From NCBI GenBank assembly GCA_029224185.1, contig CM055192.1, positions 2,283,001 to 2,347,000 on the forward strand: a stretch of DNA of 64,000 nucleotides. The letters are read 5' to 3'. This DNA is from Karalla daura. Its lineage: Eukaryota; Chordata; Actinopteri; Chaetodontiformes; Leiognathidae. A model generated the notes under the pieces. It was not told where the DNA came from and ran no database searches. It was given only the letters and a program-made list of their open reading frames with translations. Shown here piece after piece: positions 1 through 10,000 of this stretch. Positions within the stretch are counted from its first letter, which is position 1, and each line of letters begins with the position of its first letter. The position numbers and the translations under genes are program-made.

Positions 1-1110
1 ACTGTGCTCATTAGATCCATATTCAAGAGGGGGGGGGTCTCCTATGTTGTTTATATATTTTTTTCCTTGGCTGAATGATGAATGACTGAAGATGAGTATT
101 TGGATCAATGGGTATACACTTGTCTCTAGATCTTTCCACCCAGAAAAGTCTGATTGAAAAGCTACCAGTGCCAATTGTTTTTCCTGCTGACCAACAAAGC
201 ATTTCAGTTACCCCCATGTTTACACACACAATTTTGTACATAATATAAAATCTTGAGACTGAAAGTGGTAAAAAAAAAAAAAAAAATGTAGTTGCAACAT
301 GCCGGCATGTTGTCATCTTCATTTGTACGTAGGTCTTATTCAATAAACAGCTTCCTCTGGTGTTGTCCAAGCCAGCATTCATGCAGATGTGAGAGATTTT
401 TTTTCTTTGACGTGGCACAAAAAAGTGAAAGGCAAATCATTTCAGAAAAAGGCAGAGCCTAATTCTTCCACCCATAGAATGTACACTGTGCTCTCTATCA
501 TTTTCATTTCACTGTGGTCTTTTACCCATATCTCATGTGTTCATTTGTGTTCACATGTTCTTTTTTTTTTAATCTTCTGTCTCATTTAGTCTTTTAAGTT
601 TCAGTGACTGTGTACATGTAACTCCCAGCATTCATCCTCTATATTCTGTTGATGTAAGGCAAAACCATACTGCTGTAGAAAAGAGAGCACCTGGAGTTTA
701 TCCAAAATACCAAATGTATCCACATAGGACCCTTTCAGTGCAGATATTCACTCGTTCGGTTCTCTTTGTTTGACTGGTCTGTCTAGTTTGTACTTGCATT
801 GATATTGTTCTTAAATCACTTTAAGTCTGCAAACACTTGTTAGCACAAACTAAAACCTTACAGGTTTGTGATTAATGTAAAATAAGCAATAACTTGTAGC
901 AATTGATAGAATCAGCAATTACTATTGGTTCTTGTATGTATGATTTCTGTAAATAAAATTTGGTAATATTATACTTGCAGTGCTTCATTTCTGAGTAGAA
1001 GAATGCTATTAGTATATTTGTATTTTAGCATTTTTACATCTGCTGGCCCTCTGAATAATTAAAGATAAATAAAAGGTCTGGGGGTAATATTGTCTCAGCA
1101 TGCCATAGCA
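1..1110 (+). other. Probable 3' UTR of an upstream plus-strand gene
   Basis: No convincing coding exon is visible. The stretch is AT-rich with long T and A runs, and it contains AATAAA at 952-957 in the context of a typical vertebrate 3' end, and a second AATAAA at 1068-1073. This suggests the final exon of a plus-strand gene whose coding part lies left of the window. The gene cannot be identified. The orientation rests only on these signals, so it could also be plain intergenic DNA. Confidence 0.35.
952..957 (+). terminator. Candidate polyadenylation signal AATAAA
   Basis: A canonical AATAAA hexamer in an AT-rich context, followed by a T-rich stretch. A second copy lies at 1068-1073. It would end the transcript of the unidentified upstream gene. 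A hexamer alone is weak evidence. Confidence 0.3.
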
Positions 1111-1280
1111 TCCACATACTTAAACAGCTTTACAGTAACTAGGATGTGAGATATTGTTGAACTGAGGTGAAACATGTCCGCCTCTGTTAATGGACAGACA
1201 TAAACTGACTGAATTGGTGACTGAACTGAGCACCACGTGTCCATGGCCTCCCACCTCAGTGAAGGTGGGGAGGTATGAGA

Positions 1281-1562
1281 GACTGGGGAGTGTAGTTAGG
1301 TGTCAGAAGATCGGTGCTTGAATCCCAGCACAGTGCGCCATACATGCTGAAGTGTCCTTGTAGCCAGACACTGAACCCCAAACTGCCTCCGTGGCTGTGT
1401 CATCAGGTGCGAAAGTATGTGAATGCTTAAAGCGTACAGACCGTGCAGGATAGCTTCCGCCGCCAGCCAGTGAATGAATGGGTAAACGCAATTTGAGTCT
1501 GTAAAGAGCTTTGAGTGGTCATGAAGACTAGAAAAGCGCTATATAAGAACCGGTCTATTTGC
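1281..1562 (+). mobile_element. tRNA-derived SINE (teleost type), degenerate
   Basis: The stretch reads as the common fish SINE. It has a degenerate tRNA-like box B region (gcttgaatcccagc near 1316), then the segment tgaagtgtccttgtagcc, the phrase gacactgaaccccaaa at about 1367-1382, and a tail with ctttgagtgg and gaaaagcgctatata near 1531-1545. These phrases match, from memory, a SINE found in very many teleost genomes. Several substitutions show that it is an old copy. Confidence 0.7.
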
Positions 1563-4075
1563 CGTTATTACTCTCCACACTAGGTACGGTACGTGGTTAA
1601 AGTAGGCAGTGATGATCAGGAGGATGCTGAGATGATGCAACCAGAGGAGGGGGCAACGATCCTCCAGCTGCTGCCTGCACACACAGCTCACAGACCGATA
1701 CTGCCTGGCGGCTAACAGCTGCGATTAAGTCAACTTTCCAACGACCACAAATGAAACCTTCGGCGCAGAGTTGTTATTCTGTCGAGCGGGCGGGCGAGAA
1801 CACTGCAGGTACAGTCCTTGAACAGCTCTGTGTGTTTGCCGGTTGCCTAAACCGTGTTAGCTTAACAATAGCATTAGCATGGTTAGCTGTGGCTGTGCTA
1901 GGTGACAGCTGAGTTTGATTTACCGACTGAGGAGAAATACTCTGAGTCGAGCCACCCTGAAGCTACGCTAACTGCGGTGACTTCGCCGTCCCTGTTGTTT
2001 AAAAATGGCATGCTTTTTTGCTGAAGTCGATTTTCAGTTGACGAGGTTGAACAAAGCACACAATCCGAATTCAGACTTTTCCCGAATAATGCACGATCTT
2101 TGACCAACAGACCATAGTGTTACACGGGATTGTTGGGGTGTGTTGTACATCTTTCGAGCAACTGCTGTTGTACCATCCACTGCACCAACGCCTTCCGTTG
2201 ACTTGAAGTGTAATGATGATAGTCGCAGCTTTACAAAAATATCTGTCCGTACGTTTAGACTGGTTCCTACTCATGATCATCTGTATATGTCTGGAGATGC
2301 CTGTTCTGTCGCAAGATATTCAAATGTCTAGAGTGTCAGAGGACCGTGGGACTTTCTTTCAGCAGGCTGTGTACATCCACTGGCTAACTCCGATACTCTG
2401 CTTTAATCTATTTTGGGTCGGGTTTAAATCCAACTTCACATCTTCTTACTGCTAATCATATCAAAAGTGAGTTTCGACATGTGTTGTAATCTTGGTAAAC
2501 ATGGTCGAAGCTTCGTGTATATGTGTAATTGTGCCTTTGTTTTGAAAGTCTGTAGACAAACAGGAAGTGAAATGATTGGAATTCCCTGCATGCCTGTCCT
2601 CACCTTTAACTAGCTAGCTATGAACGTCTATCTCGACTCCATACCCACCCCAGAGAGCTGCGTCTTGTGCTCAGCTTTGGGGTGGTGTCTTAGAAATCCT
2701 CAAGGGTTTGAATGGGCAAACGGACTTGGGTAGTATTAGCCGCAGGAATGCTAGCATGGATGTTAACAGTGCTATGCTGGCCATGGTCCCCTAGGCAGTG
2801 ATGCCGCAGCTCTCCAATGTCCAGCGACTGGCCAAATGGCATGCTTCTGTTGGTCCCACCACCGCTTGCCCTTACACTGAGGCCATTGCCTTACCTCACT
2901 CTATGCAAACATGCACTGAGGTCAATTTGAGACTCTATATTGCCACAAGGTTTGAATGCGAGTCAGTGGTGTGCGCGCCCTGCAATGGACTGTGCCCTGT
3001 CCACGGTTGATTCCCTGCCCTTCACCCTGTGTAAGCTGGAGGTAGGCACTTGCAGACAGCAAAGTGAATACAATAATGGATGGAACATTTTCTATCCAGT
3101 GTGAATGAAGATTTACAAACACAGCTCAGCTGACCAATTTTATGAAACGGAGGACTGTCCTTGACGACGTCATGTAAGAAATTGTTCCATTCTTCTGTGT
3201 AGATGGTAAGTGAATTAAAGCTTTGACTGTCTTCTGCGTCTCTTGGACACAGTCGCCCTTGTAGGGTCACTTTTTTTAACTGGAGATGCCATCACAGGAA
3301 GCCAATGTTATGACAAGGAAGTGCCTCCCTGCAGTTACGGCATAACTAGGGAAGGAGTATTAATGATTTGCTAGGCAGCTACTGTCCCCATCTCCCTGTC
3401 TTCCTGAGCAGTTTCTTCTGCACTTTCCTTTCCTCTGTCCCTGTTTCCTACTTTGTTAAGCTTTGTACCTTATGTGTGTGTGTGTGCGCGCTCAGGTCCA
3501 TGTAATCCATTAACACTGAAGTCAAATACTGTTGCCCTTGTAAATTTGAATTTTGAATTGAATTGAGGGACACCTGCTGGCATTTAGTCCAGTTTGCCTC
3601 TTGCACAATTAAGTTTAATGTGGACGTTTGTGCTTCTAACACTAGTTTAACAATGTCCTTCCGACTGAGATGGCTTAAAGGGCTAAATTCTAACATTTGA
3701 AAAAAATCCCACCCATATGGTTGCTTCTTAATTAACACCCCGAAACCATTCTCATGCAGTTGTTACAGAGTCACTTTTGCATTTACATAAGAAAATATTT
3801 TCTTTCAGCAAACAAAGCCCTGATTCTCAGAATTTTGTCAATCCCATGGGCCCACCATATTGGAATACAAGCATTAGGAGTGCACTGATCGATCAGATTC
3901 CTTTCTTTCTTTACTTTTACAGTCACCCAATTCTTCTATGAAACCAGTCTTACCTATCTTATCTCATGCTGCATTCAAGGCAACCCATAACTTGTGTTTT
4001 CCTGGCCCCTAAGTCAAGACTTTGTAGCGTTCCAGGCGAGTTATATCAAATTGATTTGACAGCTTTCTCTCAGCT

Positions 4076-4076
<1 letters not shown>
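1563..4076. other. Non-coding stretch, possibly with the first exon of specc1l
   Basis: No homologous coding sequence was recognised. A CpG-enriched patch around 1680-1850 ends in a plausible splice donor (ctgcag, then gtacag, with GT at 1809-1810). This could be a non-coding first exon of specc1l, whose first coding exon has a clear acceptor at 7003. The rest (1,860-4,076) contains only short chance open frames and unclassified sequence. Confidence 0.3.
1740..1808 (+). promoter_or_regulatory. Candidate CpG-rich 5' non-coding exon upstream of specc1l
   Basis: The patch contains a GC run (cgagcgggcgggcgag) followed by a donor-like ctgcag/gtacag. Specc1l needs at least one upstream non-coding exon, because its ATG exon begins with a splice acceptor. 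An alternative CpG-rich candidate lies at 6500-6710. Neither can be confirmed without transcript data. Confidence 0.22.

Positions 4077-4150
<74 letters not shown>
4077..4150. repeat. (CA)n microsatellite
   Basis: About 37 uninterrupted CA dinucleotides, followed by an AT-rich tract with tatatata-like steps. Such repeats are common and polymorphic in fish genomes. Confidence 0.97.
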
Positions 4151-4153
<3 letters not shown>

Positions 4154-4510
4154 GATATACATTATATATAATATATGTTATAATATTGGTAAATAAAAAT
4201 AGGAATTGACAGGTCAGGCTTTTTAATCAGTCAGTGATCGGTGAGAAAGTTGGTGCAACCCTAGATAGATAAGTTAGAAAAGTAATACAAATCACAATAA
4301 TCATGAAAAAAAAACTATGTAGGAAAATCAATAAACGGTACCAATGACTGAATGAATGAGTAAATGAATTAACGAGTGAATGTGGTCTACTGTGAGCAGG
4401 GCTTGGTGTGCGGTCTGGCATATATGAACTTAGATGAACACTCAAGTATGATGAGTCTAGTTTCTCAATGTCCATTCCCTGAATATTCCCTGATATTGGT
4501 GTGTCTGCAT
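4151..4510. other. AT-rich non-coding stretch, nothing recognised
   Basis: The stretch contains short direct repeats of the type aatgaatgagtaaatgaa near 4350. No gene or known element was recognised. Confidence 0.4.
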
Positions 4511-4630
4511 CTGCCGAAATCCACCACCAGTGTTGAAAGCACTGGAGAAATCAAAGAATGTGATCTTCACGGTGCTTTCAGGTTTCTCCAGGTGAGAAGG
4601 AGCTTGGTGGAGGTGGAAGATGATTGACCC
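4510..4630 (-). mobile_element. LINE reverse-transcriptase fragment, antisense
   Basis: Read on the minus strand, the stretch encodes a fragment resembling the conserved RT segment KPESTVKITFFDFSSAFNT. The DFSSAFNT motif corresponds to the catalytic-region motif DFSxAFDTV of fish non-LTR retrotransposons. It is followed directly, in the opposite orientation, by a different LINE fragment, so this is a mosaic of insertions. It is non-functional. Confidence 0.55.
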
Positions 4631-5090
4631 TCATCAGTCAGGGTTCAAGAGCGGCCTCACCACTGGATTGGCTCTGTTGCATATGACAGAAGCTCCAAAG
4701 GGTGCTAGGTCTGCAGGACAGTCCTCGGTGCTTATCCTCCTAGACCTATCGGCTGCTTTCAATGCAGTGAACCACCACATCCCGCTAACCACACTCTCTG
4801 AAATGGGTATATCTGGCAAAGTGCTCTTCTGGTTTAACTTGTATCTAAACAGGCGCTCCTTCATAGATTCCTAGCAATGACAAAACTTACTCTTCTCATC
4901 CATCCCCCACAGAGGTGCACCAGGGGTCAGTGCTGGGGCCTTTCTCTTTGAAGTGTACTCCACCTCCTTGGGTCCTGTCATCCGCTTGCATGGCTTCTCA
5001 TACATTTGCTATGTGGATGATACCTAGCTCTACTTGTCCTTCCCAGCAGATCCCCTCTCAGCATCCCCAACTCAACTTCATCTTCAACTT
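4625..5090 (+). pseudogene. L2/CR1-like LINE reverse transcriptase fragment
   Basis: Plus-strand translation gives HQSGFKSGLTTGLALLHMT and then VLILLDLSAAFNAVNHH, the classic L2/CR1-clade RT signature around the first catalytic aspartate. After an in-frame stop near 4872 and frame shifts it continues with VHQGSVLGP (about 4915) and CYVDDT (about 5010-5030), the YxDD catalytic box. A stop follows that box. The copy is 5'-truncated and carries stops and shifts, so it is dead. The clade assignment is by motif recognition only. Confidence 0.75.
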
Positions 5091-5320
5091 TATTTGTTTT
5101 AAGTGCCATTTCATAACAGCCTTTATCTCAAGGCACTTTACAAAGAGAGCAACAAATGTACATAGTGAAAGACCCCCTGTCCTCAGACCCTCGCAAAGGC
5201 TGAGGAACAACTCCCAAGAAAACCCTGACGGGGATAAAAAAGGGGAGAAACCTCAGAGTGAGAGACAGAGGAGGGGATCCCCATCCAGGACAGACAGGTG
5301 GGCACAGGCAAAACAGTACT
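5090..5320. repeat. Teleost interspersed repeat
   Basis: The phrases aggcactttacaaagagagc, tgaggaacaactcccaagaa and aaacctcagagtgagagaca belong, from memory, to a dispersed repeat very common in teleost genomes. It is unclassified here. It sits between two parts of an L2-like element, so it may be an insertion into that element. Confidence 0.5.
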
Positions 5321-5639
5321 GATGGCTACACATTTCAGAATATAGATATATCAGAAGTTGAATCAGTCCAGAGTAGAAAGCGGGAAGAACTGCAGTGGGA
5401 AGAGCTGGGTTGAGGGACGGAGTACTGGATCCTGTTCAGCATCTATGGATTCTGGAAAGGCACAGACACTCAGGGGACACATGGTCCCCAGTCCAAATGT
5501 TAGTCCTGCATAGTCACGGAATAGGAAGGGAGAGGAAGAAGTGGAGGAGGAGGAGGAGGAGCAACAGACCAAGAGGAGAGTGAGAAGCTAGAGGGTACAT
5601 GAACCCTATCCACACCCACAGAGAGAACTCAACCTCTCA

Positions 5640-5875
5640 AAGACCCACTTCTGATATAACTCTGCTGGCTACTGATTGCCGCCTGAATCAAATTCAAATC
5701 ACTGGTGATAGCGTGACCTCTGGGTCTGCTCCCACCTACTTGAATTCCATCATTTAGGTTTTTGCACCCTCTGCACTGCGTTCCTCCCCAGAGCATCATC
5801 TGGCACTGCCACCCTAACCCTAACCCTAATCCTAAACATAGGCACCACACAGAATGTTTTCTTGTGCCTCTTCTT
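5640..5875 (+). mobile_element. L2-like LINE 3' coding end fragment
   Basis: Plus-strand translation gives a decayed match to the C-terminal part of L2-clade proteins, including GSAPTYLNSI at about 5727-5752, followed by a degenerate cysteine-poor tail. It is probably the 3' continuation of the fragment at 4625-5090, split by other repeats. Confidence 0.5.
5812..5837. repeat. Short telomere-like (CCCTAA)n tract
   Basis: Three near-perfect CCCTAA units followed by a variant (ccctaatcctaa). Too short to be a functional telomere. It may be a repair scar or a chance microsatellite. Confidence 0.6.
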
Positions 5876-6010
5876 TCTCCAGCTTCAGGTTGAAGACATA
5901 CTCTTGGTTCAGGTGGGATCCCACTCATCAGCTCATCTGAGCGGGACTCGGGGAAGCTGGGGCGGATCCCATCTGCACCCACAGCCTTTCTTGCCTTCAC
6001 TTTTAGGACT
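5875..6010 (-). mobile_element. LINE fragment, antisense
   Basis: The minus strand encodes KARKAVGADGIRPSF, resembling the KAxGxDxIRPE motif at the start of the RT domain in fish non-LTR retrotransposons. Only this short segment is recognisable. Confidence 0.4.
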
Positions 6011-6151
6011 TAGATCATTTACCCACTTCTTCGTCTAATCCACCTCAGCTCCTTTTGTACCACCTTCACTTCCTCCTCGTTTCCTGTCTCAAAGGCACTT
6101 TTCCTCAAGTAAGGCCGTTTATTTCTAGGGTTTATTTTTGGAGAAACACTG

Positions 6152-6192
6152 TACACTATAGTGTGCCATACTGCATAGCACACTATAGTGTA
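6152..6192. repeat. Perfect 15-bp inverted repeat (hairpin)
   Basis: The arm at 6152-6166 (tacactatagtgtgc) is the exact reverse complement of 6178-6192, with an 11-nt spacer. Each arm also contains the 12-bp palindrome ACACTATAGTGT. It could form a stem-loop or cruciform. It may be a remnant of a small DNA transposon end; no target duplication was identified. Confidence 0.8.
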
Positions 6193-7003
6193 TAGCCTGC
6201 CACATGCATCATATTATATAGCCAGTGCCACGGTCAGTCATATTGTCAGTGTCTTCCTCATGGAGACTGAATTGAATTTCACAGTTTTGATGATGGCGAT
6301 GGTACAATCGTGTACAGTATAGCCAAAAAGGTGTGTTCACTGGGCATAAGAGTGTGCACTCTACTCTACTAATTACCCTTTCTCTCCGTCTCGCAAATGT
6401 GAAATCGCTCTCTCTGGATATAAGGTGGGAAAAAGACCGAACGAGATGCCTGTAATTTCTTTCCATTTCACGTGTCTTCTTTTTAACACCGTAGAAAGGA
6501 CTAACCGACTCTTCTCCTTGCTGAAACCGGCCTTCGCTCAGGTGTCCTTCGTCGATTTGCTCTGTGACGAGTGAGGTTCGCCCGATGTTGTCCTGGAGTT
6601 TGGTGTCCCTCTATGAACCCGTTGTGGCCTGCGTTTCGTCGGGTCGGACTGAGATGCGACATCGCAGCCTCTTCCCGTGATGGCGGTGCCACGGCTTTTG
6701 TTTATTGTCCGGCTAAAGGATTCTAGAATCGTAGAGTGAGGATTGGGATTCTAGAATTACATTTATTGCGCAATAACAAAAAAAAAACAAATCGGGTGGA
6801 AAGATGACATTTTTGTCTTTCTCTGTGGCCCCGTATCAGATGATCCACAGCCTAGCGCTGGTAGCAGTTGCATCAGCACTTTTGTTTTTTTAACCGTTAA
6901 GGGAGTAACAGCAGTGGAAAGAATTCCCCTTCCATGGAACACCGGAGCTATCACTCTTGCGTGCTGACACGCATTACCTTTCTGCTCACTCCTCTGCGCG
7001 CAG
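6193..7003 (+). other. Non-coding stretch upstream of the specc1l ATG exon
   Basis: No coding homology was recognised. CpG density is raised at 6500-6710, which could be promoter or alternative first-exon sequence. The region ends with a pyrimidine-rich acceptor (tctgctcactcctctgcgcgcag), with AG at 7002-7003. Confidence 0.35.
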
Positions 7004-7042
7004 ATTGAGAGTCGTAAATGCGTCGTCCTCCACGCGCTCAGC

Positions 7043-10000
7043 ATGAAGAAGTTGGTTCGGCCGGCAGCGGGCAAGGTCAGCGGAGATCGAGGGAAAGCGG
7101 AGCCCACAGCTGCCGGTGGGTCCGCAAAGCCTGCGGCCAAGACCAACACCGCCGCGTCTCTGTCCAAGGTAGGACTCCGCACAGAGTGGTCCGAGAGGAA
7201 TTCTTCGGTCATGCTCTGAACTGGATCCGGGCTTCTCGTCTGAAGGAATTTGTTTCATTCTGTGTCCTCAGGTGAAAAGCAACGATGATCTTTTGACAGC
7301 TATGGCCGGAGGGAATCCCGCACCGAGTAATGCCGTCACCAAGACCAAGAGGACTGCCTCCATTGGGACTACTGCCAGCAACCTCGATGGCAAACCCAAG
7401 ACGACATCGGGTACATTTCATGATTCACATTTAGATATTGCTTTGTACTGCTCCTTGTATTTTTGTATTTATTATGCATTTACTGGAAACGTGCAGATGA
7501 TCATTTTCTGTTTTGCCAGGTGCTTCATCCAAGCGCACGTCTTCCATTTCCAAGGAGCCGAGTGCATCACGAGACCGTCTCCGGACCTCTAGGACCTCAG
7601 CCAATAAGAAACAGTCGGTCTCGGGGACTGGAGCCGGGGATGTGGCCTCAGTGAAGCGCTCTCGCAGCCAAATCTCGGTAGAATCTGAGGGTCGTATGAG
7701 CAAGTCTAAATCAGACGGCCAAATCAGTGATAAGGTTGCTCTGGAGGCCAAAGTCAAAGACCTGTTGGGCTTGGCAAAAAGCAAAGATGTTGAGATCCTC
7801 CACCTCCGCAGTGAGCTTAGAGACATGAGGGCCCAGCTTGGTTTAGGAGGGAAGGAAGCCCCTCTGCAGGAAGGAGCTGCCGAGGAGGAGAGGGCTCATG
7901 TTTCAGCAATCACCGCCGCAGATGTAGAGTCCACGCTGCTTCTCCTACAAGAGCAGAACCAGGCCATCAGAGAGGAGCTCAACTTGTTGAAGAGTGAGAA
8001 CCGGATGCTAAAAGACCGGCTCAATGCTCTGGGATTTTCCCTGGAGCAGAGGCTGGACAGCTCTGACAAACTGTTTAGCTATGCCTCCCTGAGCCCAGAT
8101 CTGGCAGCGGGCAGCTTTCAGAGTGACGGTGGAGGGACAGGGACCCTGACCTCCTCAGTGGAAGGCTCCGCTCCCGGGTCTTTGGAGGACCTGCTGACAG
8201 TGCACCAACACGGAGGCTCTGCAGACAACCTCGACAGCGAATCTAGCGAGGTGTACCAGGCCGTCACCTCCAGTGACGATGCCCTGGATGCCCCCTCTGG
8301 TGCCTCTTCCTCCTCCGAGTCGGAGTGCGTGCCCAGCAGAGAGCGCTCCCGGCGGGGCAGCAGTGGCAATGCCAGTGAGGTGTCTCTGGCCTGCCTGACG
8401 GAGCGCATCCACCAGATGGAGGAGAACCAGCACAGCACGGCCGAGGAGCTGCAGGCCACCTTACAGGAGCTGGCGGACCTGCAGCAGATCACTCAGGAGT
8501 TGAACGGGGAGAATGAGCGGCTGGGAGAAGAGAAGGTGATCCTCATGGACTCCCTGTGCCAGCAGAGTGACAAGCTGGAGCTGTACGGGCGGCAGATCGA
8601 GTACCTGCGCTCTCTGCTGGAAGAGCACCACATATCGTACGTCCTGGAGGAGGACATCAAGAGTGGCCGCTACATGGAGCTGGAGCAGCGCTACGCAGAC
8701 CTGGCAGACAATGCCCGCTTTGAGAGGGAGCAGCTGCTGGGTGTTCAGCAGCACCTCTCCAACACGCTGAAGATGGCCGAGCAGGACAACGCAGAGGCCC
8801 AGGAGATGATCGCGGCGCTGAAGGAGAGGAACCACCAGATGGAGCGCATCATGGAGTCGGAGAGACAGGGCCAAGCTGCTATGGCAGCTGCCGTGGAGGA
8901 GTACAAGACAGCCGTGAGCAACGACCAGGCAGAGCTGAGTCGGTGTAGAAGCCAGCTGGAGCAGGAGAGGCAAAGGGTGGCCGAGCTGTACTCCCTGCAC
9001 ACTGCCGGCGACAAGAACGACATATGCCAGCTCCTAGAAGGAGTCCGTCTTGGCAAGGAAGAAGCTGAGGCCAAGGCAGCAAAGTTGCAGGAAGACCTGG
9101 AGCAAGCCCACGGTGACCTCGCCTGCCTGCAGGAGACTCTCAGTAAGGTCAGTGATTTGAGCTTGTGAAAGGTGGTATCTGAACAGTGATACCTGATTTT
9201 CTGGCCGTAAATAATTGTATTTATCATTTGATACTTATCTCCCGGTGCATTTCAGTTTTTTTTATGACGTATGACTGACACGTCGCCGTTCTCAGACGAC
9301 CCTAAGGTGGGTCAGAACCTGTTCCCAGAGAGAAACAAGCCTGTCGTCCACTGGGTCGATCTCCAGTACGAAAGCAGAGAGCCAGGGAGCTGTTACTGAG
9401 CCCACGGCTGTCCTCCACCTCTCATCCGGTGCAGCCCAGTGAAATAGAGGGCCCATACTCAAGCTGCCCAATATTTTGCAAATCCGTCATTGTCGAACAT
9501 GCACAACATGTCCATAGGTGAAGAAGCACGAGGCAGTCTGACATGCATGTATTGAAACGCATGTAAGATCCCACCCACACAGAGCACTTACTACTATGAC
9601 GCTTGGTCATTTGGCATCGCTGAGCTAACCCTATGCTCTGTCTTTTGAAGACTGTACCAAACTGTCGATTTGGCTGCACCCAGTGTCCTAAAGTCTGTCT
9701 GATGGCTTCGTTTCATTTTTCGGCCAAATGATGGGCTTGCCTCATGACAGTGAAATGCGTTAGGACCTCACAGTAAGAGCCGAACTGAGAGACCTCGCAC
9801 ACATGTCCCCGAGGGAGTCATCCCAAAGGGTAGACTCTACCTCGATAGAATAAGCTATTGTTACGGTCAAAGTGTTTTTCATCGTAAGCCTAGCTTACAG
9901 TTGAATTCATGGTGCTCAGAACTAAGGCAAAGGTTTTCTAAAGAGCGGCCGGATTTTGTTTGACCTGTCAGCAGTCAGGGGTCCAGTTCCACTCAGAAGT

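Noticed and set aside
2071..3270. Short ORFs upstream of specc1l
   Set aside because: They are chance-length frames without homology, splice support or consistent composition.
8118..9227. Minus-strand ORFs over specc1l
   Set aside because: They are shadows of the GC-rich coding exon on the plus strand, with no homology.
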